Shown here one piece after another: positions 19,139 through 27,892 of a DNA stretch of 64,000 bases (position 1 is its first letter; each line of letters opens with the position of its first letter). Both the position numbers and the translations under genes were made by a program. This DNA comes from Defluviitalea phaphyphila (lineage in GTDB: Bacteria; Bacillota; Clostridia; Lachnospirales; Defluviitaleaceae). The notes beneath the pieces were generated by a model. It had not been told where the DNA came from. It saw nothing but the letters and a program-made list of their open reading frames with translations, and did no database searches. Location: NCBI RefSeq assembly GCF_001466305.1, contig NZ_JWID01000002.1:250255-314254 (forward strand), given 5' to 3'.

Positions 19139-19651
19139 ATGTTAAATAAAAATATAGTAAATTTATTAAATGAACAGTTAAATAGGGAGTTATATTCTGC
19201 ATACTTATATTTAGATATGGCAAATTATTATGCTGAAAATAATTTAAATGGTTTTGAAAATTGGTTTTATATTCAAACTCAAGAGGAAAGAGATCATGCC
19301 ATGTTATATAGGCAATATTTATTAAATAATGGAGAGTCCATTGTTTTGAAAAAAGTTGATGCGCCTAATATAAAATATAATAATTTTAGAGAACCTTTAG
19401 TAAATTCCTTAGAACATGAACAGCAAATAACAAGCTTTATAAATAATATATATGATGAAGCATATAAGATTAAAGATTATCGTACAATGCAATTTCTAGA
19501 TTGGTTTATAAAAGAACAAGGAGAAGAAGAAAAAAATGCAGATGATAATTTAAAAAAATATGATTTATTTGCAGGAGATTCTAAAGGACTATATATGTTA
19601 GATAATGAAATGAAATCGAGAATATATACAGCTCCTTCTTTAGTATTATAA
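19139..19651 (+). CDS. Ferritin (non-haem, FtnA type)
   Basis: This 170-residue four-helix protein begins MLNKNIVNLLNEQLNRELYSAYLYL, typical of bacterial ferritins, with further ligands in the helix NWFYIQTQEERDHAMLYRQY and a Gln/Glu-rich segment in the last helix (IKEQGEEEKNA). It oxidises Fe2+ at a diiron centre and stores iron inside a 24-mer. I chose ATG 19139, because AAAAGG lies 9 bases upstream; the in-frame ATG at 19130 falls inside that Shine-Dalgarno region. It follows the EAL gene by about 40 bases without a clear terminator, and a strong terminator follows it. Confidence 0.93.
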   Translation: MLNKNIVNLLNEQLNRELYSAYLYLDMANYYAENNLNGFENWFYIQTQEERDHAMLYRQYLLNNGESIVLKKVDAPNIKYNNFREPLVNSLEHEQQITSFINNIYDEAYKIKDYRTMQFLDWFIKEQGEEEKNADDNLKKYDLFAGDSKGLYMLDNEMKSRIYTAPSLVL

Positions 19652-19662
19652 GTAATAATTAC

Positions 19663-19694
19663 AAAAAATCCCGTACTCATATACGGGATTTTTT
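19663..19694 (+). terminator. Terminator after ferritin
   Basis: AAAAAATCCCGTA / TACGGGATTTTTT is a 13-bp stem with a 6-base loop, running into T6. Confidence 0.9.
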
Positions 19695-19736
19695 GTGTTT
19701 TTGTAGTAAGAATATTATATTTTTTGTCTAAAAATG

Positions 19737-19765
19737 TTGAAAAATATCTAAAAAAGAGATAACAT
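19737..19765 (+). promoter_or_regulatory. Candidate SigA promoter of the PAS-GGDEF-EAL-PilZ gene
   Basis: TTGAAA (19737-19742), 17 bases, TAACAT (19760-19765). The start codon is about 90 bases further on. The -10 box is imperfect. Confidence 0.45.
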
Positions 19766-19854
19766 ATATTAAATATAGGTCTTATGTATCAAAACAATAG
19801 TTCTTTTATACTATTTATTAATACTATTTGATATTTATAATAGGAGGACTGGAT

Positions 19855-22086
19855 ATGGAGCTTACAAAGGATAAATTATTTAAAGAAACTAAAGAAAAAT
19901 CATTGAAAGCATTAGAAATTAAAAATGAAAAAGAAGATATAAATAAAAAAAATGATATATATAAAATTCTTATAAAAGAAACAAATGATATTTTAGAAAT
20001 AATAGATTTAGATGGAAATATAAAATATATAAATGGAATATCTGAAAAAGTTATGGGATATAAGCCAGAAGATTTGATAGGTAAAAATATATATGATTTT
20101 CATAGAGGATATCATTTAAGTATATTAAAAAAAATGATAAAAGATGCTATACAATTTCCTAATAAAGTAATTCAAGAACTTATTTCTTTTAATAATAACT
20201 TAGGGAAAAAGATTTATTTAGATGTAAGAATCAAAAATTTAATTAATGAGCCTACTATAGAAGGAATTGTAATTAATTTTAGAGATATTACAAATTCAAT
20301 AAAAAAAGAAGAGCAAAAAAATTATATTTTTACATATGATAGACCAACAGGGCTTCCAGACCATAATTATTTAAATAAGCAATTAGAAATTGAATGTAAA
20401 TTAAGTAATAAAGAAAATACTACATTTGCTCTTATAGTCGTAGATATTGACAATATAAAAAATATTAGTTATTCCTTAGGAGATATAATAGCTAACAAAT
20501 TGATTTTAAAAATGTCAAAACAATTAGTAGATTTTTCAAAATTACATGAAGAAATATTTGTTAGTAGAATTGCGTATGATCAATTTGGTCTTATAATAAA
20601 GGGATTAAAAAAACATGAAGATTATAGAAAAATTGCTGAAGAGTTAATTTTATTATTTTCAAGCCCTTATAGTATAGAAAAGTATGAATTAGATGTAACA
20701 GTAAATATAGGAGCATGTATATATCCGGATGATGTAAAATATGTACATTCTATGAGAAAGAAAATAAACTCAATTTTAATTAGAGCTAAAAAGGAAGGTA
20801 AAAATAAAATAAAGTTTTATTCTCCAGACTTAGACATACAAAATTATAAAGAGTATTTAATTAGAACACATTTGCGTCATGCAGTGAGAAAAAAAGAACT
20901 AAAACTTTATTATCAACCCATAGTAAATCTTAAAAATCATAAAATATTAGCAGGAGAAGCATTAATTAGATGGGAACATCCAGATTGGGGGATTGTATCA
21001 CCCAATGATTTTATTCCTTTAGCAGAAGAGACAGGAGTAATTGTAGATATTGGAGAGTGGGTATTAAGAGAAGTATGCTATAATTATAAACAATGGATAA
21101 AAAAAGGTCTTCCTGAAATAAAAGTATCTATAAATGTTTCAAGTGTACAATTTTTAGAAAGCAATTTTGTAGAGCATATAAAAACTATTATTAATGAATT
21201 TGAATTAGATCCTCATTTTTTAATAATAGAAATTACAGAAAATACAATTATAAAACAAACTAATAAAATAATTTCTGATATTAAAAAGCTTAGAGAGTTG
21301 GGAATAGAAATAGCTATTGATGATTTTGGGACAGGATTTTCTTCTCTGTCATATTTGAATTTATTTGATATTGATATTTTAAAAATAGATAAATCTTTTA
21401 TAAAAAATTGTGTATTAGATAAAACAAGCAATATAATTACTAGTACCATTATTAATATGGTTAAAAAACTTAAAATTAAGTCAGCTGCTAAAGGAATAGA
21501 AACATGGGAACAATTAAATTATTTAAGAGAATTAAATTGTATTGTAGGACAAGGATTTTTATATAGTAAACCAGTTGATGTAGAAACATTTGAAAAACTT
21601 CTATATAAAGGGAAATGCAACCCTGTAATAGTTAATAATTTAAAAATAACTTCTCGTACAGAAAGAAGAAGATTTTTTAGAGTTAAATTTTTCAAATTAT
21701 TAGAAGCAAACTTAACTATTAAAGAAATAAAAGGTAAAAAAGTAAAAGTAGGAAATACTAAAGTATTAGTACAAAATATTGGACCAGGAGGATTATGTTT
21801 TATATCAAATATAAAATTACCTGTTGAAAAATATTTTATTATACAATTTACAACAGAACTAATAGAAAAAACAATTAAAGTAAATGGACAACTTGCTTGG
21901 TTAGAGGAAATAGATGACAATTTATATAAATATGGAGTAGAATTTATTATAGATGAAAAAGAAAGATATGATTTAATAAAAATATTAAATAAAGTCCAAA
22001 TTAAAATAAAAAAAGATATATTATTTTCTGATGGAAGTTTTACTAATGATTCTCCTAAAAAGTATTTTAATTCAATTATAAAATAA
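19855..22086 (+). CDS. PAS-GGDEF(degenerate)-EAL-PilZ cyclic-di-GMP signalling protein
   Basis: This 743-residue cytoplasmic protein has a PAS domain (about 35-150) and a GGDEF-like domain with AYDQF in place of the signature. Its EAL domain has Glu368 (GEALIRW), INVSSVQF, EITEN, DDFGTGFSSL, KIDK and GQGFLYSKP. The usual AEGVET segment reads AAKGIET, with Lys546 where the proposed general base Glu normally sits, so phosphodiesterase activity is doubtful. A C-terminal PilZ-like domain (about 600-715) has RRRFFRV and NIGPGG, where the usual Ser of D/NxSxxG is Gly. It may act as a c-di-GMP sensor. I chose ATG 19855 because GGAGGA lies just upstream. Confidence 0.9.
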   Translation: MELTKDKLFKETKEKSLKALEIKNEKEDINKKNDIYKILIKETNDILEIIDLDGNIKYINGISEKVMGYKPEDLIGKNIYDFHRGYHLSILKKMIKDAIQFPNKVIQELISFNNNLGKKIYLDVRIKNLINEPTIEGIVINFRDITNSIKKEEQKNYIFTYDRPTGLPDHNYLNKQLEIECKLSNKENTTFALIVVDIDNIKNISYSLGDIIANKLILKMSKQLVDFSKLHEEIFVSRIAYDQFGLIIKGLKKHEDYRKIAEELILLFSSPYSIEKYELDVTVNIGACIYPDDVKYVHSMRKKINSILIRAKKEGKNKIKFYSPDLDIQNYKEYLIRTHLRHAVRKKELKLYYQPIVNLKNHKILAGEALIRWEHPDWGIVSPNDFIPLAEETGVIVDIGEWVLREVCYNYKQWIKKGLPEIKVSINVSSVQFLESNFVEHIKTIINEFELDPHFLIIEITENTIIKQTNKIISDIKKLRELGIEIAIDDFGTGFSSLSYLNLFDIDILKIDKSFIKNCVLDKTSNIITSTIINMVKKLKIKSAAKGIETWEQLNYLRELNCIVGQGFLYSKPVDVETFEKLLYKGKCNPVIVNNLKITSRTERRRFFRVKFFKLLEANLTIKEIKGKKVKVGNTKVLVQNIGPGGLCFISNIKLPVEKYFIIQFTTELIEKTIKVNGQLAWLEEIDDNLYKYGVEFIIDEKERYDLIKILNKVQIKIKKDILFSDGSFTNDSPKKYFNSIIK

Positions 22087-22090
22087 TATA

Positions 22091-22134
22091 AATTAAAGCA
22101 TTTACTCTCCCAAAGGAAAGCAAATGCTTTAATT
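22091..22134. terminator. Inverted repeat between convergent genes
   Basis: A perfect 13-bp repeat AATTAAAGCATTT / AAATGCTTTAATT encloses an 18-base loop. It has only a weak T tract on either side, so it probably acts as a modest bidirectional terminator. Confidence 0.55.
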
Positions 22135-22137
22135 AAA

Positions 22138-22692
22138 TTAATAGCAATGAGTTTTTTCATCTGCTTCAGCTTCAGCCTTAGTTTTATGGATTGTTCCCCA
22201 AGGATGTTCTGGAGGTGCATAGATGGAATATAATTTCATAGGAATATTGCCAGTATTTATTATATTATGCCATTTGCCGGCAGGAATAACTAATGCATAA
22301 TCATCAAAAAGTTTTTCTTGAAAATTTAAATTGTATTTCGTATTACCCATTTTAACAATTCCTTCTCCTTGTTCAATTCTTATAAATTGGTCAATATTAG
22401 GATGTATTTCTAAACCTATATCTTCTCCAGGGTTGATACTCATTAATGTAATTTGTAGATGTTCTCCTGTCCATAAAGTAGTACGAAAGTTATTATTTTG
22501 TTTAGTGGCTTCATTAATATTAATCACAAAAGGTTCTGGACCATAGTCTTTGATTTGAATAGAGTATTTAGGATGATTATAATTATACATTGAAGGATAG
22601 TAGGGATAAGGATAGGGCTTATACATGTTATAAGGATAATTATGTTGTGGAATATTAGAATATCCAGGATATTGACCATGAAAATTATACAT
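22138..22692 (-). CDS. Cupin-domain protein with Tyr/Pro-rich N-terminus
   Basis: This 184-residue protein has a Tyr-, Pro- and Asn-rich N-terminal 45 residues (several YPY and NYN units) followed by a cupin barrel: TGEHLQITLMSINPGEDIGLEIHPNIDQ, QGEG, and AGKWHNIINTG. The cupin keeps His/Glu metal-ligand positions (EIHP and WHN). The Tyr/Pro-rich start resembles spore-coat proteins, so a coat or surface location is possible but not shown. ATG at the complement of 22692 is chosen because AAAGGAG lies about 9 bases upstream; the upstream in-frame ATG (22710) overlaps that site. The gene is convergent with the EAL-PilZ gene. Confidence 0.82.
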   Translation of the reverse strand: MYNFHGQYPGYSNIPQHNYPYNMYKPYPYPYYPSMYNYNHPKYSIQIKDYGPEPFVININEATKQNNNFRTTLWTGEHLQITLMSINPGEDIGLEIHPNIDQFIRIEQGEGIVKMGNTKYNLNFQEKLFDDYALVIPAGKWHNIINTGNIPMKLYSIYAPPEHPWGTIHKTKAEAEADEKTHCY

Positions 22693-22797
22693 ATTCCTAA
22701 CTCCTTTCATAATGTTATATCATTATAGTATGTTTTTAATTTATAGGATGTGTAAAATAAAAAAGTTTAAAAATAAAATAAATTTATTTCATAGATT

Positions 22798-22807
22798 GTG
22801 ATATAAT
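22798..22807 (+). promoter_or_regulatory. Extended -10 promoter of the zinc-ribbon gene
   Basis: TGTGA followed by TATAAT (22802-22807), with TG one base before the -10 box. The -35 region is poor. It lies about 65 bases before ATG 22873. Confidence 0.4.
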
Positions 22808-22872
22808 TTTAAATAAACATAAGGTATTGAACATAATTTTTTATAATTGATTAATAAAAGAAGGAGGAGCTT

Positions 22873-23244
22873 ATGTTTTTTATAGGAATATTTGGAATTG
22901 AACAAAAACAAAAAGAAATATCGATTAAAAAAAATACAATTTGTCCTGTTTGTGAAGCTTTAGGTAATTATAGACTTATAAAATCATATAATTATTTTCA
23001 TATATTTTTTATACCTATATTTAAATGGAATATTCAATATTATATAACAACATCGTGTTGTAAAAAAATGGTTGAAATAAATGAAGAAGTAGCAAGGAAA
23101 ATTGAAAATGGAGAAAATGTAGAAATTGATAATAAAGATGTTAAAATGTTATATAATAATGTTCAGAAATTCTGCCCTAATTGTGGTTTGGAACTTAACA
23201 CAGATTTTAAATTCTGTCCTTATTGTGGGCATCCTATATTATAA
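22873..23244 (+). CDS. Zinc-ribbon protein
   Basis: This 123-residue protein has an N-terminal ribbon beginning ICPVC (Cys24, Cys27) and completed by a CC pair near residue 63, and a C-terminal double-Cys ribbon (FCPNC and FCPYCGHPIL). The middle segment YFHIFFIPIFKW is hydrophobic and resembles the zinc-ribbon_15 family, whose function is not known. A strong AGGAGG precedes ATG 22873. It stands alone. Confidence 0.75.
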   Translation: MFFIGIFGIEQKQKEISIKKNTICPVCEALGNYRLIKSYNYFHIFFIPIFKWNIQYYITTSCCKKMVEINEEVARKIENGENVEIDNKDVKMLYNNVQKFCPNCGLELNTDFKFCPYCGHPIL

Positions 23245-23480
23245 TATATTTATATTGAAATATAAGTTATAGATTGAGTATTTAATAAAAAAAAGTATAA
23301 AATATATTATAAGTTTAAAAATTTATTTGTTAAGATATAAACAATAGAATAATTTTTATAGAATAGATAAGTTTATAATAATTGGATATTATATTTATGT
23401 AAATTTAAAACGTGACTTTTAAAAATTATAAAAATAATTGTATAATAAAATTATAAGTATGTATTAGAAAGGAGATAATT
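23245..23480 (+). other. Intergenic region before lemA
   Basis: This is a 236-base AT-rich gap. A TATAAT at 23441-23446 is the best -10 box before lemA, but I found no -35 box at proper spacing. No open reading frame, repeat or structured RNA was seen. Confidence 0.4.
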
Positions 23481-24053
23481 ATGCAAAGGTCAAAATCAGG
23501 ATTTATTATTTTAGGGGTTGTTGTATTATTTATATTTATAATAGGATTTGGAATTGTTACAAGTTATAATAATTTAGTTGTATTAAATGAAGATATAGAT
23601 GGAAAATGGAGTCAAGTAGAAAATAATCTTCAAAGAAGAGCAGATTTAATTCCTAATCTAGTAGAAACTGTAAAAGGTTATGCTGCTCAAGAACAAGAAA
23701 TTTTTACTGCAATTGCCGAAGCAAGGTCTAAACTTATAGGAGCAACTGGAGTAGATGAAGCGGCTAGAGCAAATGATGAATTATCTAGTGCTTTGAGTAG
23801 ATTATTAGCTTTAAGTGAATCTTATCCTACGTTAAAATCAAATGAAAATTTTATTGCGTTACAAGATGAATTAGCAGGAACAGAAAATCGAATTGCAGTA
23901 GCAAGAAAAGATTATAATGATGCAGTACAAGTTTATAATACTAAAATAAAAAGATTTCCGACTAATATTATTGCAAATTTATTTGGATATAATGAAAGAG
24001 AATATTTCCAAGCTGATGAAAGTAGTAAAGAGGTCCCAAAAGTTGAATTTTAA
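23481..24053 (+). CDS. lemA: LemA family protein
   Basis: This 190-residue protein has one N-terminal membrane helix (about 8-28) and then the LemA helical bundle with YNNLVVLNEDIDGKWSQVENN, RRADLIPNLVETVKGYA and an AVQVYNTKIKRFPTNIIA block. LemA proteins are membrane-anchored with a short outside N-terminus; their molecular role is not settled. The next gene, a TPM-domain protein, is a very common partner, so the pair probably acts in the envelope. AAAGGAG precedes ATG 23481. Confidence 0.93.
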   Translation: MQRSKSGFIILGVVVLFIFIIGFGIVTSYNNLVVLNEDIDGKWSQVENNLQRRADLIPNLVETVKGYAAQEQEIFTAIAEARSKLIGATGVDEAARANDELSSALSRLLALSESYPTLKSNENFIALQDELAGTENRIAVARKDYNDAVQVYNTKIKRFPTNIIANLFGYNEREYFQADESSKEVPKVEF

Positions 24054-24088
24054 TAGTTATAGTAAATTTGAAAACAGGACGGGATAAT

Positions 24089-24853
24089 ATGAAAAAAATT
24101 AATATTTTATTGCTTGGAATTATAATATGGGTATTGGGTGGAATAAATTTAATTAATGCAGATATAACACTTCCTACGCCAACAAAAAATTATGTTAATG
24201 ACTTTGTGGGAGTTGTAAATACCGATACAGTACAAAAAATACAAAAGCTAGGAGAAGAATTAGAAGAAAAAACAGGAGCACAAATATTAGTAGTTATTAT
24301 TGATAGTCTTCAGGAAGTATCCATTGAAGAATATTCTCTTAAATTATTTAGAGAATGGGGAATAGGACAAGAAAATCAAAATAATGGAGTTTTATTATTA
24401 ATATCTACAAATGAAAGAGAATCAAAAATTGAAGTTGGATATGGATTGGAAGGAGCTTTGCCAGATGGTAAAACGGGAAGAATACAAGATAATTATCTTA
24501 TTCCATATTTATCAGAAGAAGAGTATGATAAAGGAATTTTAGCAACATATCAAGCTTTGGTTATAGAAGTTGCTAAAGAATATGGAGTAGAAATTACATC
24601 GAATTTAGAAGATATAGAAAATTTAGAAGACGAAGCATCAGACAGTACAAGAATTGTAATTTTTATAATTATTGTCATAATATTGGATTTAATATTTTTT
24701 AAAGGAAGGTTTACTAATTTCTTTTTTGAAATATTTTTGTGGAGTTCTATATTTAATAATCGCCGAGGTGGCCGAGGAGGAGGTTCCTCTGGTGGAGGAT
24801 TTATGGGTGGAGGAGGTTCCTCTGGTGGAGGAGGAAGCAGTCGAAGTTGGTAA
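24089..24853 (+). CDS. TPM-domain (YgcG-like) membrane protein
   Basis: This 254-residue protein has a signal peptide (cleavage likely after NA, near residue 24), an outside TPM domain (about 30-170, including VGYGLEGALPDGKTGRI and YDKGILATYQAL), a membrane helix (about 188-205) and a Gly/Ser-rich C-terminus of GGGSSGGG units. It follows lemA as in many bacteria, where the pair is thought to act in envelope quality control or PSII repair in plants. I chose ATG 24089 with AGGACGGG upstream over the in-frame TTG at 24068. The Gly-rich end is encoded by a duplicated GGAGGTTCCTCTGGTGGAGG stretch. Confidence 0.88.
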   Translation: MKKINILLLGIIIWVLGGINLINADITLPTPTKNYVNDFVGVVNTDTVQKIQKLGEELEEKTGAQILVVIIDSLQEVSIEEYSLKLFREWGIGQENQNNGVLLLISTNERESKIEVGYGLEGALPDGKTGRIQDNYLIPYLSEEEYDKGILATYQALVIEVAKEYGVEITSNLEDIENLEDEASDSTRIVIFIIIVIILDLIFFKGRFTNFFFEIFLWSSIFNNRRGGRGGGSSGGGFMGGGGSSGGGGSSRSW

Positions 24854-24968
24854 AAGACTGTATTATCTTATTTTATTATAATTACAGTTTTCCATGTAAA
24901 ATTCCATATTTACTTAAAAATGTTTTGAAAAATTATATAAAAATTTGTTATAAATAAAGAGGGATAAG

Positions 24969-25442
24969 ATGTATAATGTTTTTTATTATGATACATTAGT
25001 TGGAAAAATAACAATCGTAGAAAATGGGAATTCTATTACACATCTTAAATTTGGAGAATATATTCCTGATTTACATTTTAAAATAAATGAAACGAGATTA
25101 TTAAAAATATGTAGAAAGCAGTTGGAAGAATATTTTAAAAGAAAAAGAAAAAATTTTGATTTGCCTTTAAGCTTAGAAGGAACAGAATTTCAACTAAAAG
25201 TTTGGAAAGCTTTGCAAGAAATTCCTTATGGTCAAACTTGTAGTTATAAAGATATAGCTAAAAAGATAAATAATCCTAAAGCTTCAAGAGCGGTAGGTAT
25301 GGCAAATAATAAAAATCCAATATCTATAATTATACCTTGTCATAGAGTTATTGGATCAAAAGGTAATTTAGTAGGATATAGAGGAGGATTAGATATAAAA
25401 GAAAAACTTTTATATTTGGAAAAGTCTCGGCGATTATATTAG
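24969..25442 (+). CDS. ogt: Methylated-DNA-[protein]-cysteine S-methyltransferase
   Basis: This 157-residue suicide repair protein removes alkyl groups from O6-alkylguanine. The active-site motif PCHRV has Cys124 as acceptor. LLKICRKQLEEYF and the helix-turn-helix segment FQLKVWKALQEIPYGQT are typical of the Ogt/MGMT fold, and the C-terminal GYRGG binds the base. GAGGGATAAG precedes ATG 24969. A hairpin follows the stop. Confidence 0.94.
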   Translation: MYNVFYYDTLVGKITIVENGNSITHLKFGEYIPDLHFKINETRLLKICRKQLEEYFKRKRKNFDLPLSLEGTEFQLKVWKALQEIPYGQTCSYKDIAKKINNPKASRAVGMANNKNPISIIIPCHRVIGSKGNLVGYRGGLDIKEKLLYLEKSRRLY

Positions 25443-25447
25443 GGTAT

Positions 25448-25483
25448 AAATTTCCTTATAGATAATATCTATAGGGAATTTTT
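25448..25483 (+). terminator. Terminator after ogt
   Basis: A roughly 14-bp stem (TTCCTTATAGAT / ATCTATAGGGAA with one G-T pair) is followed by TTTTTATTT. Confidence 0.7.
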
Positions 25484-25564
25484 ATTTAAAAGATATTTTG
25501 TAATAACTTGAAATTTAAATATAATGTTAACATAATAGTAATTTAAATTTAAATGGAGGAAAAT

Positions 25565-26527
25565 ATGTTAAAAAAATATCATATTTACAGAAAATATTCA
25601 GATTATTTAAAAGAAAAATATGGTGAAAAAGTTTATAAACTTCCTATTAATTTGCCTGTTTCTTGTCCTAATAGAGATGGAGTCATTGGATATGGAGGAT
25701 GTACTTTTTGTGGTGAAGAAGGAACAGGATTTGAAAATTTATCTAATTTAATTACTGTTTCTGAACAAATAAAAAGAAATAAAAAATATATAGGTGAAAA
25801 ATACAAAGCAAAAAAATTTATAGCTTATTTTCAAAATTTTACTAATACTTATATGTCTTTATCCATTTTTAAAACATTTATAAAAGAAGCTATAGAAGAG
25901 GATATAGTTCAAATTGCTATTTCAACTAGACCAGATTGTATAAGGAAAGAATATCTTGAATTTTTGAATGAAATAAAATCTAAATATAATATAGATATTT
26001 TAATAGAATTAGGACTTCAAACAGTTAATTATCATTCTCTTTTAAAAATTAATAGAGGACATACTTTAGGAGAATTTATTGATGCAGTACTTATGATAAA
26101 AAAATATAATTTTGAAATATGTATTCATTTAATTTTGAATCTTCCGTGGGATACTTATGATGATGTAATAGAAAATGCAAAAATATTATCAGCACTTTCT
26201 ATAGATCAAGTTAAGCTACATTCTCTTTATATTGTTAATAATACAGAAATGGGAAATCAATTTAAAAATAATGAGTTTGATATGATATCAGTAGAAGAAT
26301 ATAAAAATAGAGTAATAGCTTTTTTAGAACATCTTGACCCTAATATTATAGTACAAAGGCTTATAGGAAGGGCTCCTAAGGAAAATACTTTATTTGTTAA
26401 TTGGAATATGAGTTGGTGGAAAATTAGAGATGAAATAGAAGAAGAGATGAAAAAAAATAATCAATATCAAGGAAGATTATTTAATTATTTAAATGGAAAA
26501 GCAGTAAAGCATTTTTTTAACGATTAA
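25565..26527 (+). CDS. TIGR01212-type radical SAM protein (YtqA-like)
   Basis: This 320-residue protein has the iron-sulfur motif with Cys in CPNRDG and then CTFCG, plus the long spacer characteristic of the TIGR01212 group. Segments FIAYFQNFTNTY, ISTRPDC and ELGLQT fit a radical SAM barrel. I believe some family members modify tRNA but cannot name the base from sequence. The start is ATG 25565, five bases after GGAGG; the in-frame ATG at 25553 lies before that site. It has its own gap upstream. Confidence 0.88.
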   Translation: MLKKYHIYRKYSDYLKEKYGEKVYKLPINLPVSCPNRDGVIGYGGCTFCGEEGTGFENLSNLITVSEQIKRNKKYIGEKYKAKKFIAYFQNFTNTYMSLSIFKTFIKEAIEEDIVQIAISTRPDCIRKEYLEFLNEIKSKYNIDILIELGLQTVNYHSLLKINRGHTLGEFIDAVLMIKKYNFEICIHLILNLPWDTYDDVIENAKILSALSIDQVKLHSLYIVNNTEMGNQFKNNEFDMISVEEYKNRVIAFLEHLDPNIIVQRLIGRAPKENTLFVNWNMSWWKIRDEIEEEMKKNNQYQGRLFNYLNGKAVKHFFND

Positions 26528-26561
26528 AATATAAAATATTAGAACAAAAGAGGCGAAAATT

Positions 26562-27845
26562 ATGACAGAAAAAATTAAAATATCATTATTTGAATTAATG
26601 ATTACTTTGTCTAATGTAATAGATGTTACAAGTTCTAAAATGCATAATCATCATTTAAGAGTTGCATATATATCCTTTCGTATAGGACAAAATATGGGAT
26701 TAACAGAAGAACAACTAATTGATATGATTTTAGCATCTATAGTTCATGATATAGGGGCTCTTTCATTACAGGAAAGAATAGATACTTTAAATTTTGAGAT
26801 TGCAGACGCTAAACAACATACGAAAGTAGGATATAAACTTTTAAAACAATTTCCTCCCTTTAAAAAAATTGCTGAAATTATAAGATATCATCATGAAAAT
26901 TGGATTTCATGTAATAAAACTGAAGAAAATATACCTATAGAAAGTTATATTGTAAGTTTAGCAGATAGATTAGAGATACTGGTAAGAAAGAATGAAGAAA
27001 TATTGTCTCAATCAAATAAAATTATTTCTAGAATTTTAAATCAAAAAAATATTATCTTTATGCCTGAAGCATTAGAAAGTTTAAAAGAACTTTCTAATAA
27101 AGAGTATTTTTGGTTAGAATTAACATCAGACTTTATTAAAGAAATTTTATCTGAAGAAATAAATTTTCCTACTATTGAACTTAGTACTGATGACCTTAGT
27201 AATATGGGGAAATTATTTGGGCATATTATTGATTTCCGTAGTCGTTTTACAGCGACTCATTCTAGTGGAGTGGCTATAACTGCACAAGTTTTAGGAGAAT
27301 TACTTGGGCTTAAAGAAGAAACATGTAAATTTTTAAATATTGCAGGATATCTTCATGATATAGGTAAGTTAGGAGTTCCTATAGAGATATTAGAAAAAGC
27401 AGGAAGTTTATCAAAAGAAGAATTTAATATAATAAAAAGACATTCTTTTTATACATATTATATTTTAGATACTTTTAAAAGTTTAAAAAATGTTAGAGAT
27501 TGGGCTGCATTTCATCATGAAAGGTTAGATGGGTCAGGATATCCTTTTCATTTAAAAGAAGATAGACTTTCTTTTGAATGTAGAATAATGGCAGTAGCTG
27601 ATATTTTTACTGCATTAACAGAAGATAGACCTTATAGAAAAGGTATGACTAAAAAAAATGTTATATCTATATTAAAAAATATGGTAGAAGAAAAAAAGTT
27701 AGATAAAAAAATAGTTTTATGTCTGATAAATAATTATGATGTAATTAATGAAAAAAGAATTATTGCTCAAAATAAAGCATTAGAAGAATACAAAGAATTT
27801 TTGTATAATGATAATAAATTAGAAAAAATTATTAAAGTTAATTGA
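26562..27845 (+). CDS. HD-GYP domain protein with two HD domains (c-di-GMP phosphodiesterase type)
   Basis: This 427-residue cytoplasmic protein has two HD units. The first (about 25-190) has a HD pair at His62-Asp63 (VHDIGAL), plus RYHHE. The second (about 215-405) is HD-GYP: His265-Asp266 (GYLHDIGKLGVP), AFHHERLDGSGYP (GYP at 326-328), DIFTALTEDRPYR and further helices. HD-GYP enzymes break down c-di-GMP. A GAGGCGAAAATT region precedes ATG 26562. It sits in the same stretch as the EAL and PilZ genes, consistent with a shared role, but regulation is not visible. Confidence 0.92.
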   Translation: MTEKIKISLFELMITLSNVIDVTSSKMHNHHLRVAYISFRIGQNMGLTEEQLIDMILASIVHDIGALSLQERIDTLNFEIADAKQHTKVGYKLLKQFPPFKKIAEIIRYHHENWISCNKTEENIPIESYIVSLADRLEILVRKNEEILSQSNKIISRILNQKNIIFMPEALESLKELSNKEYFWLELTSDFIKEILSEEINFPTIELSTDDLSNMGKLFGHIIDFRSRFTATHSSGVAITAQVLGELLGLKEETCKFLNIAGYLHDIGKLGVPIEILEKAGSLSKEEFNIIKRHSFYTYYILDTFKSLKNVRDWAAFHHERLDGSGYPFHLKEDRLSFECRIMAVADIFTALTEDRPYRKGMTKKNVISILKNMVEEKKLDKKIVLCLINNYDVINEKRIIAQNKALEEYKEFLYNDNKLEKIIKVN

Positions 27846-27892
27846 TTTATTTTTGAATTATTATTTAGTAAATGTAAAAAAAGAGGTGCTAT

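Noticed and set aside
21519..22220. 233-codon open frame on the minus strand over the end of the EAL-PilZ gene
   Set aside because: It overlaps a convincing PilZ domain on the plus strand and shows no recognised domain.
22790..22872. Riboswitch in the leader of the zinc-ribbon gene
   Set aside because: The leader is short, AT-rich and has no conserved core that I recognise.
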